NCBI RefSeq assembly: GCF_018904615.1
Contig: NZ_JADCNH010000025.1
Coordinates: 1 to 64,000, forward strand
DNA from: Verticiella alkaliphila
Lineage (GTDB): Bacteria > Pseudomonadota > Gammaproteobacteria > Burkholderiales > Burkholderiaceae_B
DNA: 64,000 bases
Reading direction: 5' to 3'
Part shown: positions 35,378 through 44,297 of the stretch, in pieces
How the letters are laid out: each line of letters starts with the position of its first letter
Numbering within the stretch: the first letter of the stretch is position 1
Notes under the pieces: model-generated
Told to the model about the DNA's origin: nothing
Seen by the model: the letters and a program-made list of their open reading frames with translations, nothing else
Database searches by the model: none
Program-made: the position numbers and the translations under genes

Positions 35378-36589
35378 CTACAGGACGCCGTCAGCCTTGA
35401 GCTGGTCGATGTCGGCATCGGTCATGCCCAACAGCGAGGCCAGCACCTGCCGCGTGTCTGCGGCCAGTTCGGGCGGTGCGCGCCGCACGGGCAAGCGCTC
35501 ACCGTCGATGCGATACGGCGGGGTCATCACAGGCACCTCACGCGCCGCGTCGTAATCCGACGTGTTCGTGAAGAGCCCGGCCTTGTGTGCACGCTCGGAC
35601 TGCAAGGCCTCGAGCAGTCCGAGCACCTCACCGCAGGGAATGCCGGCAGCATTCAGACGCGGCAGCAATTCGCTGCGCTGGCGGCGGATGAGTTCGGCAT
35701 TGATCTGCTCGACCAGAAGTTCGCGGTGCTGCGAGCGCCCATTGTTGGTCTTGAAGCGCTCGTCGGCTGCCAGGTCCGGGCGGTCGATCACCTCGTTGCA
35801 GAAGCGGGCGAACTGCGCGTTGTTGCCCACGGTGATGACGAGCGGGCCGTCGGCAGCCTCGAAGACACCATAGGGGATGATGGAGGGATGGGCGTTGCCG
35901 TACTTGGGCGTATCCGCGCCGCGCAGCAGGGATTCCATGCCGTAGTAGGCCGTCATCTGCACGCCGGTGTCGAACAAGGCGGCTTCGACGTGCCGGCCCT
36001 GCCCCGTGCGCTGAGCATCAAAGAGCGCGGCCAGGATGCTCTGGGCCGCGAACATGCCGGTGGTCAGATCGACCACGGCAAGGCCGAACTTCAACGGCCC
36101 CTGCCCTGCATCGCCATTGATCGCCATGAGGCCGGACTCGCCCTGCACGACAAGGTCGTAGCCAGGGCGCGCTGCCTCGTCACCAGCACGGTTGTAGCCG
36201 GAGATCGAGCAATACACGAGCTTGGGGTTGAGTTCGCGCAGCACGTCGTAGCCCAGACCGAGCTTCTCGATGCCACCGTACTTGAAGTTCTGGATGACCA
36301 CGTCGCTCTTGGCCGCGAGCTCACGGGCGATGCGCTGGCCCTCGGGCGTCTGCAGATCCAGGCCCACCGACAGCTTGTTGCGGTTGGCACTGTTGAAGTA
36401 GGCCGAGTTGTTCTGGCCCACGCGCAAGCCCCAGTCGCGCGTGTCATCGCCGCGACCGGGGTGCTCGATCTTGATGACTTCGGCGCCCAGGTCGGCCAGG
36501 GCCTGACCGCACATGGGGCCCGCCAGCACCCGCGACAAGTCCAGCACGCGCACACCCGTGAGCGGCAAACGAGGGGAAGTATCCGGCAT
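35378..36589 (-). CDS. CaiB/BaiF (class III) CoA transferase
   Basis: A 403-residue class III CoA transferase ('GVRVLDLSRVLAGPMCGQALADLGAEVIKIE'). The catalytic Asp is D174 in 'LAVVDLTTGMFA'; 'GRGDDTRDWG' and 'ANRNKLSVGLDL' are other family blocks. It probably makes the CoA thioester oxidised by the two acyl-CoA dehydrogenases encoded just upstream. It is only distantly similar to the paralogue at 9582-10775. Related enzymes use succinyl-CoA, acetyl-CoA or the end product as CoA donor; the substrate is unknown here. Confidence 0.92.
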   Translation of the reverse strand: MPDTSPRLPLTGVRVLDLSRVLAGPMCGQALADLGAEVIKIEHPGRGDDTRDWGLRVGQNNSAYFNSANRNKLSVGLDLQTPEGQRIARELAAKSDVVIQNFKYGGIEKLGLGYDVLRELNPKLVYCSISGYNRAGDEAARPGYDLVVQGESGLMAINGDAGQGPLKFGLAVVDLTTGMFAAQSILAALFDAQRTGQGRHVEAALFDTGVQMTAYYGMESLLRGADTPKYGNAHPSIIPYGVFEAADGPLVITVGNNAQFARFCNEVIDRPDLAADERFKTNNGRSQHRELLVEQINAELIRRQRSELLPRLNAAGIPCGEVLGLLEALQSERAHKAGLFTNTSDYDAAREVPVMTPPYRIDGERLPVRRAPPELAADTRQVLASLLGMTDADIDQLKADGVL

Positions 36590-36662
36590 GTGTCTCTGTC
36601 TCTTATCGAAGGAATGGGTCGCGCCGGCGGCGGCTGCCGGGGCTCCGGCAGCCAGCCATCCG

Positions 36663-37802
36663 TCAGGCGTCGGCCTGGGCGGACAGCGCCATGTAGCGCG
36701 CGAGGTGATGATCCTCGTCGCCGAACTGATGATCGATCATGACGAGGCGCTTGGCATAGTGCGGCAGCGGGAGCTCCCAGGTCATGCCGATGCCGCCATG
36801 CAACTGGATGGTTTCCTCGGCCACACGGATGCCGATCCGGCCAATAGTGTACTTGGCCGCCGACAGCGCCCGCTCACGCGCCAGACGCTCGCCCGACAGC
36901 GCTGCCGCCGCGTTGATCACGGCCGAGCGCGCCTGCTCGATTTCCAGGAGGAGATCGGCCATGCGGTGCTGCAGGGCCTGGAAGCTGCCGATCGGCACGC
37001 CGAACTGCTGACGCGTGCGCAGGTATTCGAGCGTTTCGCTGCGGGCCACGTCCATCGCGCCCAGCGCCTCGGCACACAGGGCGAGCACGCCCAGCCCAGT
37101 CAGCTGTTCGAGCACGGCGAAGCCCTCGCCTGCCGCACCCAGCAAGGCGTCGGCCTCAAGGCGCACGTCCGTGAAAGTGATCTCCGCCGAGCGGCCACCA
37201 TCCACGTTGGCATGGCTGCGCCGGCTGACACCCTCGGCGTCACCACGCACCAGGAAGAGCGAGATACCCGTCTCGTCGCCTGCCTCGCCGGCGGTGCGGG
37301 CCGACACGAGCAGCAGATCCGCCTGGCCGCCATGCGCGACGACGGCCTTGGCACCGCGCAACATCCAGCCCTCGCCCGCCCGCTCAGCGCGCGTATCCAG
37401 CATCGTGAGGCTCGGCGCGTTGGCCGCCTCGTCGTGGGCGAAGGCCGCGATCACGGCGCCACCGATGAGCTCGCCGATGGCTTCCTTCTGGGCGTCCGTG
37501 CCCACCAGACCGATGGCGCGGCCCACCAGCAGCGCGCCCAGGAAGGGCTCGGGCACCAGGCCCTTGCCCAGGCTCTGGAACACGGTCACGATGTCGAAGC
37601 CCTCGCCCCCGAAGCCGCCGTCGGCCTCGGGAAAGAGCGCCCCCACCGTGCCAAGCTCTGCCAGGCGCGCCCACAGATCGCGGCTGAAGCCGGTCTCGTC
37701 ATAGGCGATGGCGTTGCGGTGTTCCAGGGGATACTGATCCGCGATGAAGCGGTCCAGCGTGTCGGCGAGCATGCGCCGGTCGTCCGTAGGTTCGAAGTTC
37801 AT
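36663..37802 (-). CDS. Acyl-CoA dehydrogenase, small partner subunit type
   Basis: A 379-residue acyl-CoA dehydrogenase-like protein ('NFEPTDDRRMLADTLDRFIADQYPLE', 'GVGV' replaced by a shorter middle domain, C-terminal 'QLHGGIGMTWELPLPHYAKRLVMIDHQFGDEDHHLARY'). This C-terminal pattern is common in one subunit of heteromeric alpha2-beta2 dehydrogenases, as in the FadE pairs of sterol side-chain degradation. The stop of the other dehydrogenase is only 10 bases upstream. A mixed complex of the two is inferred. Confidence 0.88.
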   Translation of the reverse strand: MNFEPTDDRRMLADTLDRFIADQYPLEHRNAIAYDETGFSRDLWARLAELGTVGALFPEADGGFGGEGFDIVTVFQSLGKGLVPEPFLGALLVGRAIGLVGTDAQKEAIGELIGGAVIAAFAHDEAANAPSLTMLDTRAERAGEGWMLRGAKAVVAHGGQADLLLVSARTAGEAGDETGISLFLVRGDAEGVSRRSHANVDGGRSAEITFTDVRLEADALLGAAGEGFAVLEQLTGLGVLALCAEALGAMDVARSETLEYLRTRQQFGVPIGSFQALQHRMADLLLEIEQARSAVINAAAALSGERLARERALSAAKYTIGRIGIRVAEETIQLHGGIGMTWELPLPHYAKRLVMIDHQFGDEDHHLARYMALSAQADA

Positions 37803-37812
37803 CGAGCCGTCC

Positions 37813-39012
37813 TCACAAGCCGAGAATCATCTTGGCGATGATGTTCTTCTGGATTTCGTTGGAGCCGCCGAAGATCGACAGCTTGCGGTTGTTGAAGTAC
37901 GCGGATGCAGCGCTCGCGGCTTCGGCCGGGCCCACGGGCTCGCCAGCGTAGTCTTCCTGCGACAGCGCTTCTTCCACGTAGGGCTGCGCATACGGGCCCA
38001 TGGCGCGGCGCGTGAGCGAGAAGATCTCCTGGCGGATCTCCGTGCCGCGGATCTTGAGCATGGAACTCTCGGCGCCCGGCACGCCGCCGCCGGCCACTGC
38101 GGCGATCACGCGCAGGTTGGTGGTCTTCATGTTCTCCAGATCGATCGCCACGCGCGCCATGCGGGCGGCAAAGAGCGGATCCTCGATGAGCGGCTTGCCG
38201 TTGCGCTTGACGCTGCGCGCAATGCGCTTCAGGCGCTCGAAGCCCGCCACCGAGAAGCCCACGCCGGCGATGTTCGTGCGCTCGTAGGTGAGGAGGTACT
38301 TGGCGTACGTCCAGCCCTTGTTCTCTTCGCCTACGAGGTTCTGCACCGGCACGCGCACGTCGGTGAAGAACACTTCATTGACTTCATGCTCGCCATCGAG
38401 CGTGATGATCGGGCGCACTTCCACGCCCGGGGTGTTCATGTCCACGAGCAGGAAGCTGATGCCAGATTGCTTGCGCGCGTCCTTGTCGGTGCGCACGAGG
38501 CAGAAGATCATGTTGGCGTGATGGCCCAACGTGGTCCACGTCTTCTGGCCGTTCACGACGTAGTGATCACCATCGCGCACAGCGGTGGTCTTGACCGCGG
38601 CCAGGTCCGAGCCCGCGCCGGGTTCGGAATAGCCCTGGCACCACCAGTCGGAGCCATCCAGGATGCGCGGCAGCCAGTATTGCTTCTGGGCTTCGTTGCC
38701 GTACTTGATGAGCACCGGCCCGAGCATGTTCACGCCAAAAGGCACGATGCGCGGGGCACCGGCCAGCGCGCACTCGTTCTCGAAGATGAACTTCTGCACG
38801 GCGCCCCAGCCCGGGCCGCCGTGTTCCTGGGGCCAGTGGTTGGCCAGCCAGCCGCGCTCGTTGAGGATCGCGTGCCACTCGGTCATATCCTCGCGCGTCA
38901 GACGCAGGCCGCTCTTGACCTTGCGGGACAGGCGGGCGGGCAGTTTGTCGCGAAGGAAAGCCACCACCTCGCGGCGGAAGCCCTCCTCCTCGGGCGTGAA
39001 GGTCAGGTCCAT
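37813..39012 (-). CDS. Acyl-CoA dehydrogenase, large partner subunit type
   Basis: A 399-residue flavoprotein with 'DLTFTPEEEGFRREVVAFLRDKLP', 'GYSEPGAGSDLAAVKTTA' (FAD contact), 'FTDVRVPVQNLVGEENKGW' and a C-terminal 'IFGGSNEIQKNIIAKMILGL'. The usual catalytic Glu of 'YEGTSEIQ' is Gly here, as in the FadE17/PimC-like group in which the base comes from another position. It is the first gene of the unit that runs through the second dehydrogenase, the CoA transferase and the Bug receptor. The ATG at 39012 is the family start. Its upstream region carries TTGAC/GTCAA sites. Confidence 0.92.
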   Translation of the reverse strand: MDLTFTPEEEGFRREVVAFLRDKLPARLSRKVKSGLRLTREDMTEWHAILNERGWLANHWPQEHGGPGWGAVQKFIFENECALAGAPRIVPFGVNMLGPVLIKYGNEAQKQYWLPRILDGSDWWCQGYSEPGAGSDLAAVKTTAVRDGDHYVVNGQKTWTTLGHHANMIFCLVRTDKDARKQSGISFLLVDMNTPGVEVRPIITLDGEHEVNEVFFTDVRVPVQNLVGEENKGWTYAKYLLTYERTNIAGVGFSVAGFERLKRIARSVKRNGKPLIEDPLFAARMARVAIDLENMKTTNLRVIAAVAGGGVPGAESSMLKIRGTEIRQEIFSLTRRAMGPYAQPYVEEALSQEDYAGEPVGPAEAASAASAYFNNRKLSIFGGSNEIQKNIIAKMILGL

Positions 39013-39114
39013 GTGTCTGGGTTCCTGCCGGCGCGCGGCCGGCGTCAGATGTGGTCTTGCGCCGGCTCGGTCACGGCGCAACGAAGCCAGGGATTGTGCA
39101 GCGCCGCATGCCCA

Positions 39115-39163
39115 TTGACAATCCCATGCAGAATTGACGCAATGTCAATCTCGTTTTGACAAT
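39115..39163. promoter_or_regulatory. TTGAC/GTCAA regulatory sites upstream of the acyl-CoA dehydrogenase operon
   Basis: The 295-bp divergent region 39013-39307 (acyl-CoA dehydrogenase/XdhC) holds a dyad TTGAC-GCAAT-GTCAA at 39134-39148, flanked by two half-sites TTGACAAT at 39115-39122 and 39156-39163. The same dyad with a 5-base spacer is present before fadB/lysR (42604-42653). No other gene is seen in the region. Confidence 0.6.
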
Positions 39164-39307
39164 GAGCGATAGCGGCAGGATCGCGTCCCGTGTCAGTACC
39201 ACTGTCGAGCGGCAGAGAGCGCCGCGGCGGCCGTTACCGCTCACGCCGTCTTTCCACTCGGCATTGGGCTTGCTACAGTGCCCCATCCTCTGCCGGCGAC
39301 ACTTCCC

Positions 39308-40300
39308 ATGAACGCTCTCGACCTCGATGTCCTCGAACATGCCCGTGCGTGGCTGCACGAAGGGCATCGCGTGCACCTGGTGACCGTCGTCCAGACCTGG
39401 GGCTCGGCGCCGCGACAGGCGGGCGCCCTGGTCGCCCTGAGAGGCGACGGACGCATCGCCGGGTCCGTCTCGGGCGGATGCGTGGAGGACGATCTCATCG
39501 ACCGCGCGCGCCGGGGATTGCTGGCGCAGGCACCCGAGCGCATCACCTATGGCGTCACACGCGACGACGCCTCGCGCTTCGGCCTGCCCTGCGGCGGCAC
39601 GCTGCGTCTGATCGCCGAGCCGCTGACCGATACGGGATGGATCGATGCCGTGCTGGATCACATCCAGGCGCACCGGGTGGTGCTGCGCATCCTGGATCTT
39701 GCCACCGGCGAGGCAAGCCTGCGCCCTGCCCTGCCCACGGACGGCCCGGACTTCGACGGACGGGTCTTTCGCGCGGTATACGGCCCGCGCTGGCGGCTCT
39801 TGTTGATCGGTGCGAACCAAACCGCCCAGGTGCTGGCCGGCATCGCCCAGACGCTGGACTTCCAGGTGCTGGTGTGCGATCCCCGTGAGGAGGTGACGGC
39901 GAGCTGGCAGGTGCCAGGCACCACGCTCATCACCGAGATGCCGGATGACACGGTGCTGGCCATCGGTACGGACGAGCGCACGGCGATCGTGGCGGTGACA
40001 CACGACCCGAAACTCGATGACATGGCGTTGCTCGAGGCGCTCAAGTCCCCCGCGTTCTACGTGGGTGCGTTGGGCTCGCGCGCCAACCAGGCCAAGCGCC
40101 GTGAGCGGCTGCGTCTCTTCGATCTGACAGACGAGCAGATCGACCGCCTGCACGGCCCCGTGGGCCTGCCGATCGCCAGCCGCACGCCGGCCGAGATCGC
40201 CGTGGCGATCGCGGCGGAGCTGGTGTGGGTGCGCAATACGTTGGGCGCGCAGGAGACGGCGGCGTGCCCTGTACCGGCGCGGACGACGCCAGCGGCCTAG
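39308..40300 (+). CDS. XdhC/CoxI family molybdenum-hydroxylase maturation protein
   Basis: A 330-residue protein with an N-terminal XdhC/CoxI domain ('TVVQTWGSAPRQAGALVAL', 'GSVSGGCVEDDLI', 'YGVTRDDASRFGLPCGGTLRL') and a C-terminal Rossmann XdhC domain ('LLIGANQTAQVLAGI', 'VTHDPKLDD', 'YVGALGSRANQAKRRERL'). XdhC binds molybdenum cofactor and helps its sulfuration and insertion into xanthine dehydrogenase-type enzymes. No such enzyme is encoded in this window; a MobA-like gene is at 43573. The ATG at 39308 is preferred over one at 39278. Confidence 0.9.
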   Translation: MNALDLDVLEHARAWLHEGHRVHLVTVVQTWGSAPRQAGALVALRGDGRIAGSVSGGCVEDDLIDRARRGLLAQAPERITYGVTRDDASRFGLPCGGTLRLIAEPLTDTGWIDAVLDHIQAHRVVLRILDLATGEASLRPALPTDGPDFDGRVFRAVYGPRWRLLLIGANQTAQVLAGIAQTLDFQVLVCDPREEVTASWQVPGTTLITEMPDDTVLAIGTDERTAIVAVTHDPKLDDMALLEALKSPAFYVGALGSRANQAKRRERLRLFDLTDEQIDRLHGPVGLPIASRTPAEIAVAIAAELVWVRNTLGAQETAACPVPARTTPAA

Positions 40301-40325
40301 GGACCAGTCTACGCAGGCGGACGCA

Positions 40326-40364
40326 AGGCCGCATCCGCGCACGTCGCGTGCAAGGATGCGGCCT
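40326..40364. terminator. Long hairpin between XdhC and FadB-like genes
   Basis: AGGCCGCATCC (40326-40336) pairs perfectly with GGATGCGGCCT (40354-40364); inside the loop GCACG/CGTGC makes a second short stem. It separates convergent genes. Confidence 0.75.
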
Positions 40365-40412
40365 GCCGCGGTGGTCTGGGCCGAGCGCCTCGGCACTCAG
40401 CCCTACCTCGCC

Positions 40413-42527
40413 TCAAGCCTTGTTCAGGCTGGCGAAGTTCTCGCCCTTGGCCACGAGCGATTCCAGCAGCGGCGACGGCTTCCAGAAGCGGCTGTCTTCC
40501 TTGGCGAATTCGCGGATGTCCGCGAGCACCTTGTCCAGCCCGACCTGATCGGCATACTGCATCGGGCCACCGCGCCAGCGCGGAAAGCCGTAGCCGTGCA
40601 CGAAGGTCACGTCCACGTCCAGCGGACGCAGGGCGATGCCCTCGTGAACCACGTTGGCGCCTTCGTTGATCATCGCGGCCATGTAGCGGCGCACGATCTC
40701 GTCGTCACTGAACGCACGCGGCGTGACGCCGGCACGCTCGCGTTCGGCGTCGATGATGGCCTCGACTTCCGGATCCGGCTGACCCACGCGGGCGCCCTGC
40801 GGGTACAGGTAGTAGCCGCGCTGCGTCTTCTGGCCGAACCAGCCGCGTTCGCAGATGCGATCGGCGATCTGCACATAGCGGGCGTTGGGATCCCGCGTGG
40901 CGGCGCGGCGCTTGCGCGTGGCCCAGCCGATGTCGCCACCGGCCAGGTCCGACACCTGGAACGGGCCCATCGGGAAGCCGAACTCGCGCAGGGCCTTGTC
41001 GATCTGGTAGGGCGAGGCGCCGTCTTCCATCATGTAATCCGCGGCCTGGCGGTAGACGGCCAGGATGCGATTGCCGATGAAGCCATCGCACACCTTGGCG
41101 CGCACCGGCACCTTGCGCAGCTTCTTGGCGAGTTCGAAGGCCGTGGCCACGACGTCCTTGGAGACCTTGGCCGGCACGACGATCTCGAGCAGCTTCATGA
41201 TGTTGGCGGGCGAGAAGAAGTGCAGGCCGACCACGTCTTCAGGGCGCGAGATGCTGCCGGCGATCTCGTCGATGTCCAGGTAGGACGTGTTCGTGCCGAT
41301 GACCGCACCCGGCTTCAACACCCGGTCGAGCTCGGCAAAGACGCCCTTCTTCACGCCCATTTCCTCGAACACGGCTTCGATGACCAGGTCCACGTCCTTC
41401 AGCGAATCGTAGGACGTGCTGGCCGAGAAGCGCGCGAGGATCGCGGCCTTGCGCTCGGCATCCATGCGGCCCTTGGCGATGAGGCCGTCGTAGACCTTCT
41501 CGACATTGGCGCGGCCACGGGCCACGGCTTCGTCGTCACGCTCGATCATGACGACCGGCAGGCCCGCATCCAGCACCGCCACGCTGATGCCAGCGCCCAT
41601 GGTGCCACCACCGATCACACCGACCTTCTCGAAGGCGCGCGGCTTGGCTTCGCGCGTCTCGGGCGACTTGGCGGATTCGCGCTCGGCGAAGAACGCGTGC
41701 ACCAGACCCGCGCGTTGCGGGCTGTCCAGGCATTCCAGGAAGAAGCTGCGCTCGGTGCGCATGCCTTCGTCGAACGGCTGGTCCACCGCGGCCTGCACGG
41801 CATCGACCACGCGCGAGGGCGAGATGAGACCCCGCAGCTTGGCGACCTTCTGGCGAGCCGCGTCGATGGCGGCCTGGGCGGCGGCCTTGTCGGCCAGGCC
41901 CTGTGCGTCGCGCGTCGGGCGCACGGGCGCGTTGGCGTCGATGAGTTCGTTGGCATACGCCACGCCGGCGGCGGCGGCATCGCTGCCGTCAGCCACGCGA
42001 TCGATCACGCCGGCGGCCTGGGCGGCCTTCGGGGTGAGGTGACGGCCGCTCAGGATCACGTCCAGGGCGAATTCCGCGCCCGTCAGGCGCGGCAGGCGCT
42101 GCGTGCCGCCCGAGCCAGGCAGCAGGCCCAGGGCCACTTCCGGCAAGCCGAGCTTCGCGCCTTCGATGGCCACACGGTAATGTGCCGACAAAGCGACTTC
42201 CAGGCCGCCGCCGAGCGCGGCGCCGGCGATGGCCGCCACCACGGGCTTGGTACTGGCCTCGATGCGGGCGCAGACTTCCGGCAGCGGGGGCGGCAGCGGC
42301 GTCTTGCCAAACTCACGGATATCGGCGCCCGCGATGAAATTCGCACCCTGCCCGACGAGCACCACCGCCTTGACCGCGTCATCAGCCGCGGCGGCGTCCA
42401 TGGCCGCGATCAAGCCCGCGCGCACCTTGACGTTCAGCGCGTTGACGGGCGGATAGTCGATGGTCACGAGCAACACGCGATCCTGTCGCGTCCAGCGAAC
42501 CACGTCCGCCGATTCCGTTTGAGTCAT
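40413..42527 (-). CDS. FadB/FadJ-like bifunctional enoyl-CoA hydratase / 3-hydroxyacyl-CoA dehydrogenase
   Basis: A 704-residue multifunctional beta-oxidation protein. Residues 1 to about 190 are a crotonase domain ('[12 protein letters not shown]' and '[19 protein letters not shown]' shape the oxyanion hole; '[22 protein letters not shown]' carries a catalytic Glu). About residue 300 begins an NAD-binding Rossmann domain ('[18 protein letters not shown]'), followed by the hydroxyacyl-CoA dehydrogenase region ('[17 protein letters not shown]', 'DGFIGNRIL') and a duplicated C-terminal domain. It hydrates enoyl-CoA and oxidises the L-3-hydroxyacyl-CoA. It shares a divergent promoter region with the LysR gene and probably works with the dehydrogenases at 36663-39012. 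No thiolase gene is adjacent. Confidence 0.95.
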   Translation of the reverse strand: MTQTESADVVRWTRQDRVLLVTIDYPPVNALNVKVRAGLIAAMDAAAADDAVKAVVLVGQGANFIAGADIREFGKTPLPPPLPEVCARIEASTKPVVAAIAGAALGGGLEVALSAHYRVAIEGAKLGLPEVALGLLPGSGGTQRLPRLTGAEFALDVILSGRHLTPKAAQAAGVIDRVADGSDAAAAGVAYANELIDANAPVRPTRDAQGLADKAAAQAAIDAARQKVAKLRGLISPSRVVDAVQAAVDQPFDEGMRTERSFFLECLDSPQRAGLVHAFFAERESAKSPETREAKPRAFEKVGVIGGGTMGAGISVAVLDAGLPVVMIERDDEAVARGRANVEKVYDGLIAKGRMDAERKAAILARFSASTSYDSLKDVDLVIEAVFEEMGVKKGVFAELDRVLKPGAVIGTNTSYLDIDEIAGSISRPEDVVGLHFFSPANIMKLLEIVVPAKVSKDVVATAFELAKKLRKVPVRAKVCDGFIGNRILAVYRQAADYMMEDGASPYQIDKALREFGFPMGPFQVSDLAGGDIGWATRKRRAATRDPNARYVQIADRICERGWFGQKTQRGYYLYPQGARVGQPDPEVEAIIDAERERAGVTPRAFSDDEIVRRYMAAMINEGANVVHEGIALRPLDVDVTFVHGYGFPRWRGGPMQYADQVGLDKVLADIREFAKEDSRFWKPSPLLESLVAKGENFASLNKA

Positions 42528-42603
42528 AGTCTTCGTTCTCCAGTGGCATGCCCGCGTGAGGCGGGCCTACGTTAACCGATCATTGTGATGCGACAGGTAT
42601 TGC

Positions 42604-42653
42604 TTGACAATGCCATTGTCAATTGACAAACCGTCAATCCAAGATTGACAATC
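42604..42653. promoter_or_regulatory. Array of TTGAC/GTCAA dyads between fadB-like gene and LysR
   Basis: Four nested symmetric elements: TTGACAATGCCATTGTCAA (42604-42622), TTGTCAATTGACAA (42616-42629), TTGAC-AAACC-GTCAA (42623-42637) and GATTGACAATC (42643-42653). The last is 8 bases before the LysR start. The array is dense enough to be a LysR recognition and activation site controlling both genes, and it shares its core with 39115-39163. Confidence 0.65.
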
Positions 42654-42660
42654 GCCGCCC

Positions 42661-43560
42661 ATGGACCCCAATGCCCTCATGCTATTCGTCGAGATCCTCG
42701 ACGCTGGCAATCTGAGCGAAGCCGCGCGCCGTCTCAAGATGAGCCGCGCGAACGTCAGCTATCGGCTCAACCAGTTCGAACGCGAGATCGGGCAGCAGCT
42801 CTTGCGACGCACCACGCGGCGCATCGAGCCCACCGAGATCGGCGAAAAGCTCTACGAACACGGCCTGGCGATCCGCAATGAATTGCTCTCGGCCACCGAA
42901 TCCGTGGCCACGCTGGGGCAAAGCCTGCAGGGGCGCATCCGGTTGAGCGTACCCACGGGTTATGGCCAGTTCGTGATGGCCGACTGGCTGGTCGAATTCA
43001 AGCGCGAGTACCCCGGCATCACACTGGATGTCATGTTCGAGAACCGCGTGGCGGATCTGTTGCAGGGCGAAGTCGATATTGCCGTGCGCGTGATGTCCGA
43101 TCCGCCGCAGAACCTGGTGGCGCGAGACATGGGACCCGTACGCTACGTGGCCTGCGCCTCGGCCGCCTTCGCGCGCGAGCACAGCGTGCCCACGCGACTG
43201 GATCAGTTGCGCACGGTGCCGCTCATCACCTCGGCCGTCGTCGGTCGACAGCTGCGCGTGGCGGGCTATCGCGGCGAGGAGCGCCAGGAGGTGCTGCTGG
43301 AGCCCTCCGTGATTTCCGAGAATTTCGTGTTCCTGCGCCGCTCGATCCTCGCCGGCCTGGGCGTGGGCATCGTGCCGGACTACGTCACCGAGGAAGACGT
43401 GCGGCGCGGCGAGGCCGTGACGCTCTTCGACGACTGGCGCCTCAGCATCTACGGCACGCACATGTACATGCTCTACATGCCCAATCAGCACCAGACCCGC
43501 GCGGCGTCGGCCTTCATCGACTTCATCCTGACACGGGCTCGCGGGCTGGCCGACGCCTGA
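42661..43560 (+). CDS. LysR family transcriptional regulator (fadB-like/acyl-CoA dehydrogenase regulon)
   Basis: A 299-residue LysR protein ('MLFVEILDAGNLSEAARRLKMSRANVSYRLNQFEREIGQQLLRR' as DNA-binding domain, then the effector domain). It is divergent from the fadB-like gene, with symmetric TTGAC/GTCAA sites directly before its start. The same sites precede the acyl-CoA dehydrogenase operon at 39012, so it probably controls both units as one regulon. Inducer unknown, perhaps an acyl-CoA of the pathway. Confidence 0.92.
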   Translation: MDPNALMLFVEILDAGNLSEAARRLKMSRANVSYRLNQFEREIGQQLLRRTTRRIEPTEIGEKLYEHGLAIRNELLSATESVATLGQSLQGRIRLSVPTGYGQFVMADWLVEFKREYPGITLDVMFENRVADLLQGEVDIAVRVMSDPPQNLVARDMGPVRYVACASAAFAREHSVPTRLDQLRTVPLITSAVVGRQLRVAGYRGEERQEVLLEPSVISENFVFLRRSILAGLGVGIVPDYVTEEDVRRGEAVTLFDDWRLSIYGTHMYMLYMPNQHQTRAASAFIDFILTRARGLADA

Positions 43561-43572
43561 GCCGGCTGGCGA

Positions 43573-44238
43573 CTAGCCACGCAGGTCTGCCGGCACATCC
43601 ACGTCCCGCAGGACACCGGGCGCGTCCACGGCGAACGTATAGACCGTCTCTTTTGCAAGCACAGGCCGTGCGCCCACATCGCGCTGCAATTGCGCGAGCG
43701 CGGGCAGGAGCGTCCAGGCAAAGCCCACGGGATGACCTCGTTGCCCTTGGTACACGGGCGCCGCCGCCCGATGCGTGGCCAACGCACGCGCCACCTGCGC
43801 GATGATGTCCGGTGGCACCCACGGCATGTCGCCCAGCGCCACCAGGACACCGGCGGGTTGTGATCTCGCCAATGCGGGTTCCGAGGTGCCGTGCATGTCG
43901 GGCGCGGCGCTGGCTGCCCCCGCTTGCGCCAGCAGATGCCGCGCCGCCACGGCCAGGCTCGCCCCCATGCCCTCGGCCGTTGCTGGCGCCATCAGCACCG
44001 TGCAGCCCAGGCCGCGCAGCAACGCAGCCCGCGCCGGCCGATCCGGTGGCACCACCGCCAGCACCTGGGGCAGCACGCGCAACAGGGTCTCGGCCGATGC
44101 CGCGAGCACGGCTCGGCCGTCGGGCAAGCTCGCCAGCAGCTTGTCGGCCCCCTGGGTTTGCGCCGCATATCGACTGCCGGAACCGCCGGCCAGCAAGATG
44201 CCATGGACGGATCGATCCAGCGCGTCAACCTCTCTCAT
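43573..44238 (-). CDS. MobA-like NTP transferase (molybdenum cofactor nucleotidyltransferase type)
   Basis: A 221-residue nucleotidyltransferase with the N-terminal 'GILLAGGSGSRY', the nucleotide-binding loop of the MobA/MocA group, and 'VLVALGDMPWVPPDII', the metal-binding GDMP block. 'GHPVGFAWTLLPAL' is a further family landmark. MocA-type members make the cytosine dinucleotide form of the molybdenum cofactor used by xanthine dehydrogenase-like enzymes, which fits the nearby XdhC gene. The substrate (CTP or GTP) cannot be read from the sequence. Confidence 0.85.
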   Translation of the reverse strand: MREVDALDRSVHGILLAGGSGSRYAAQTQGADKLLASLPDGRAVLAASAETLLRVLPQVLAVVPPDRPARAALLRGLGCTVLMAPATAEGMGASLAVAARHLLAQAGAASAAPDMHGTSEPALARSQPAGVLVALGDMPWVPPDIIAQVARALATHRAAAPVYQGQRGHPVGFAWTLLPALAQLQRDVGARPVLAKETVYTFAVDAPGVLRDVDVPADLRG

Positions 44239-44297
44239 CGGGAGCCCCTAGCCATGCGTGAAGTCGCAGTGTAAGGGCCCGGCCAGTGTCTTTGGCC

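Noticed and set aside
39071-40396. Open frame of 441 codons opposite XdhC
   Set aside because: Shadow; the XdhC motifs on the plus strand are unambiguous.
40356-42575. Open frame of 739 codons opposite the fadB-like gene
   Set aside because: Antisense shadow of a clear enzyme gene, with no recognisable domain or start signal.
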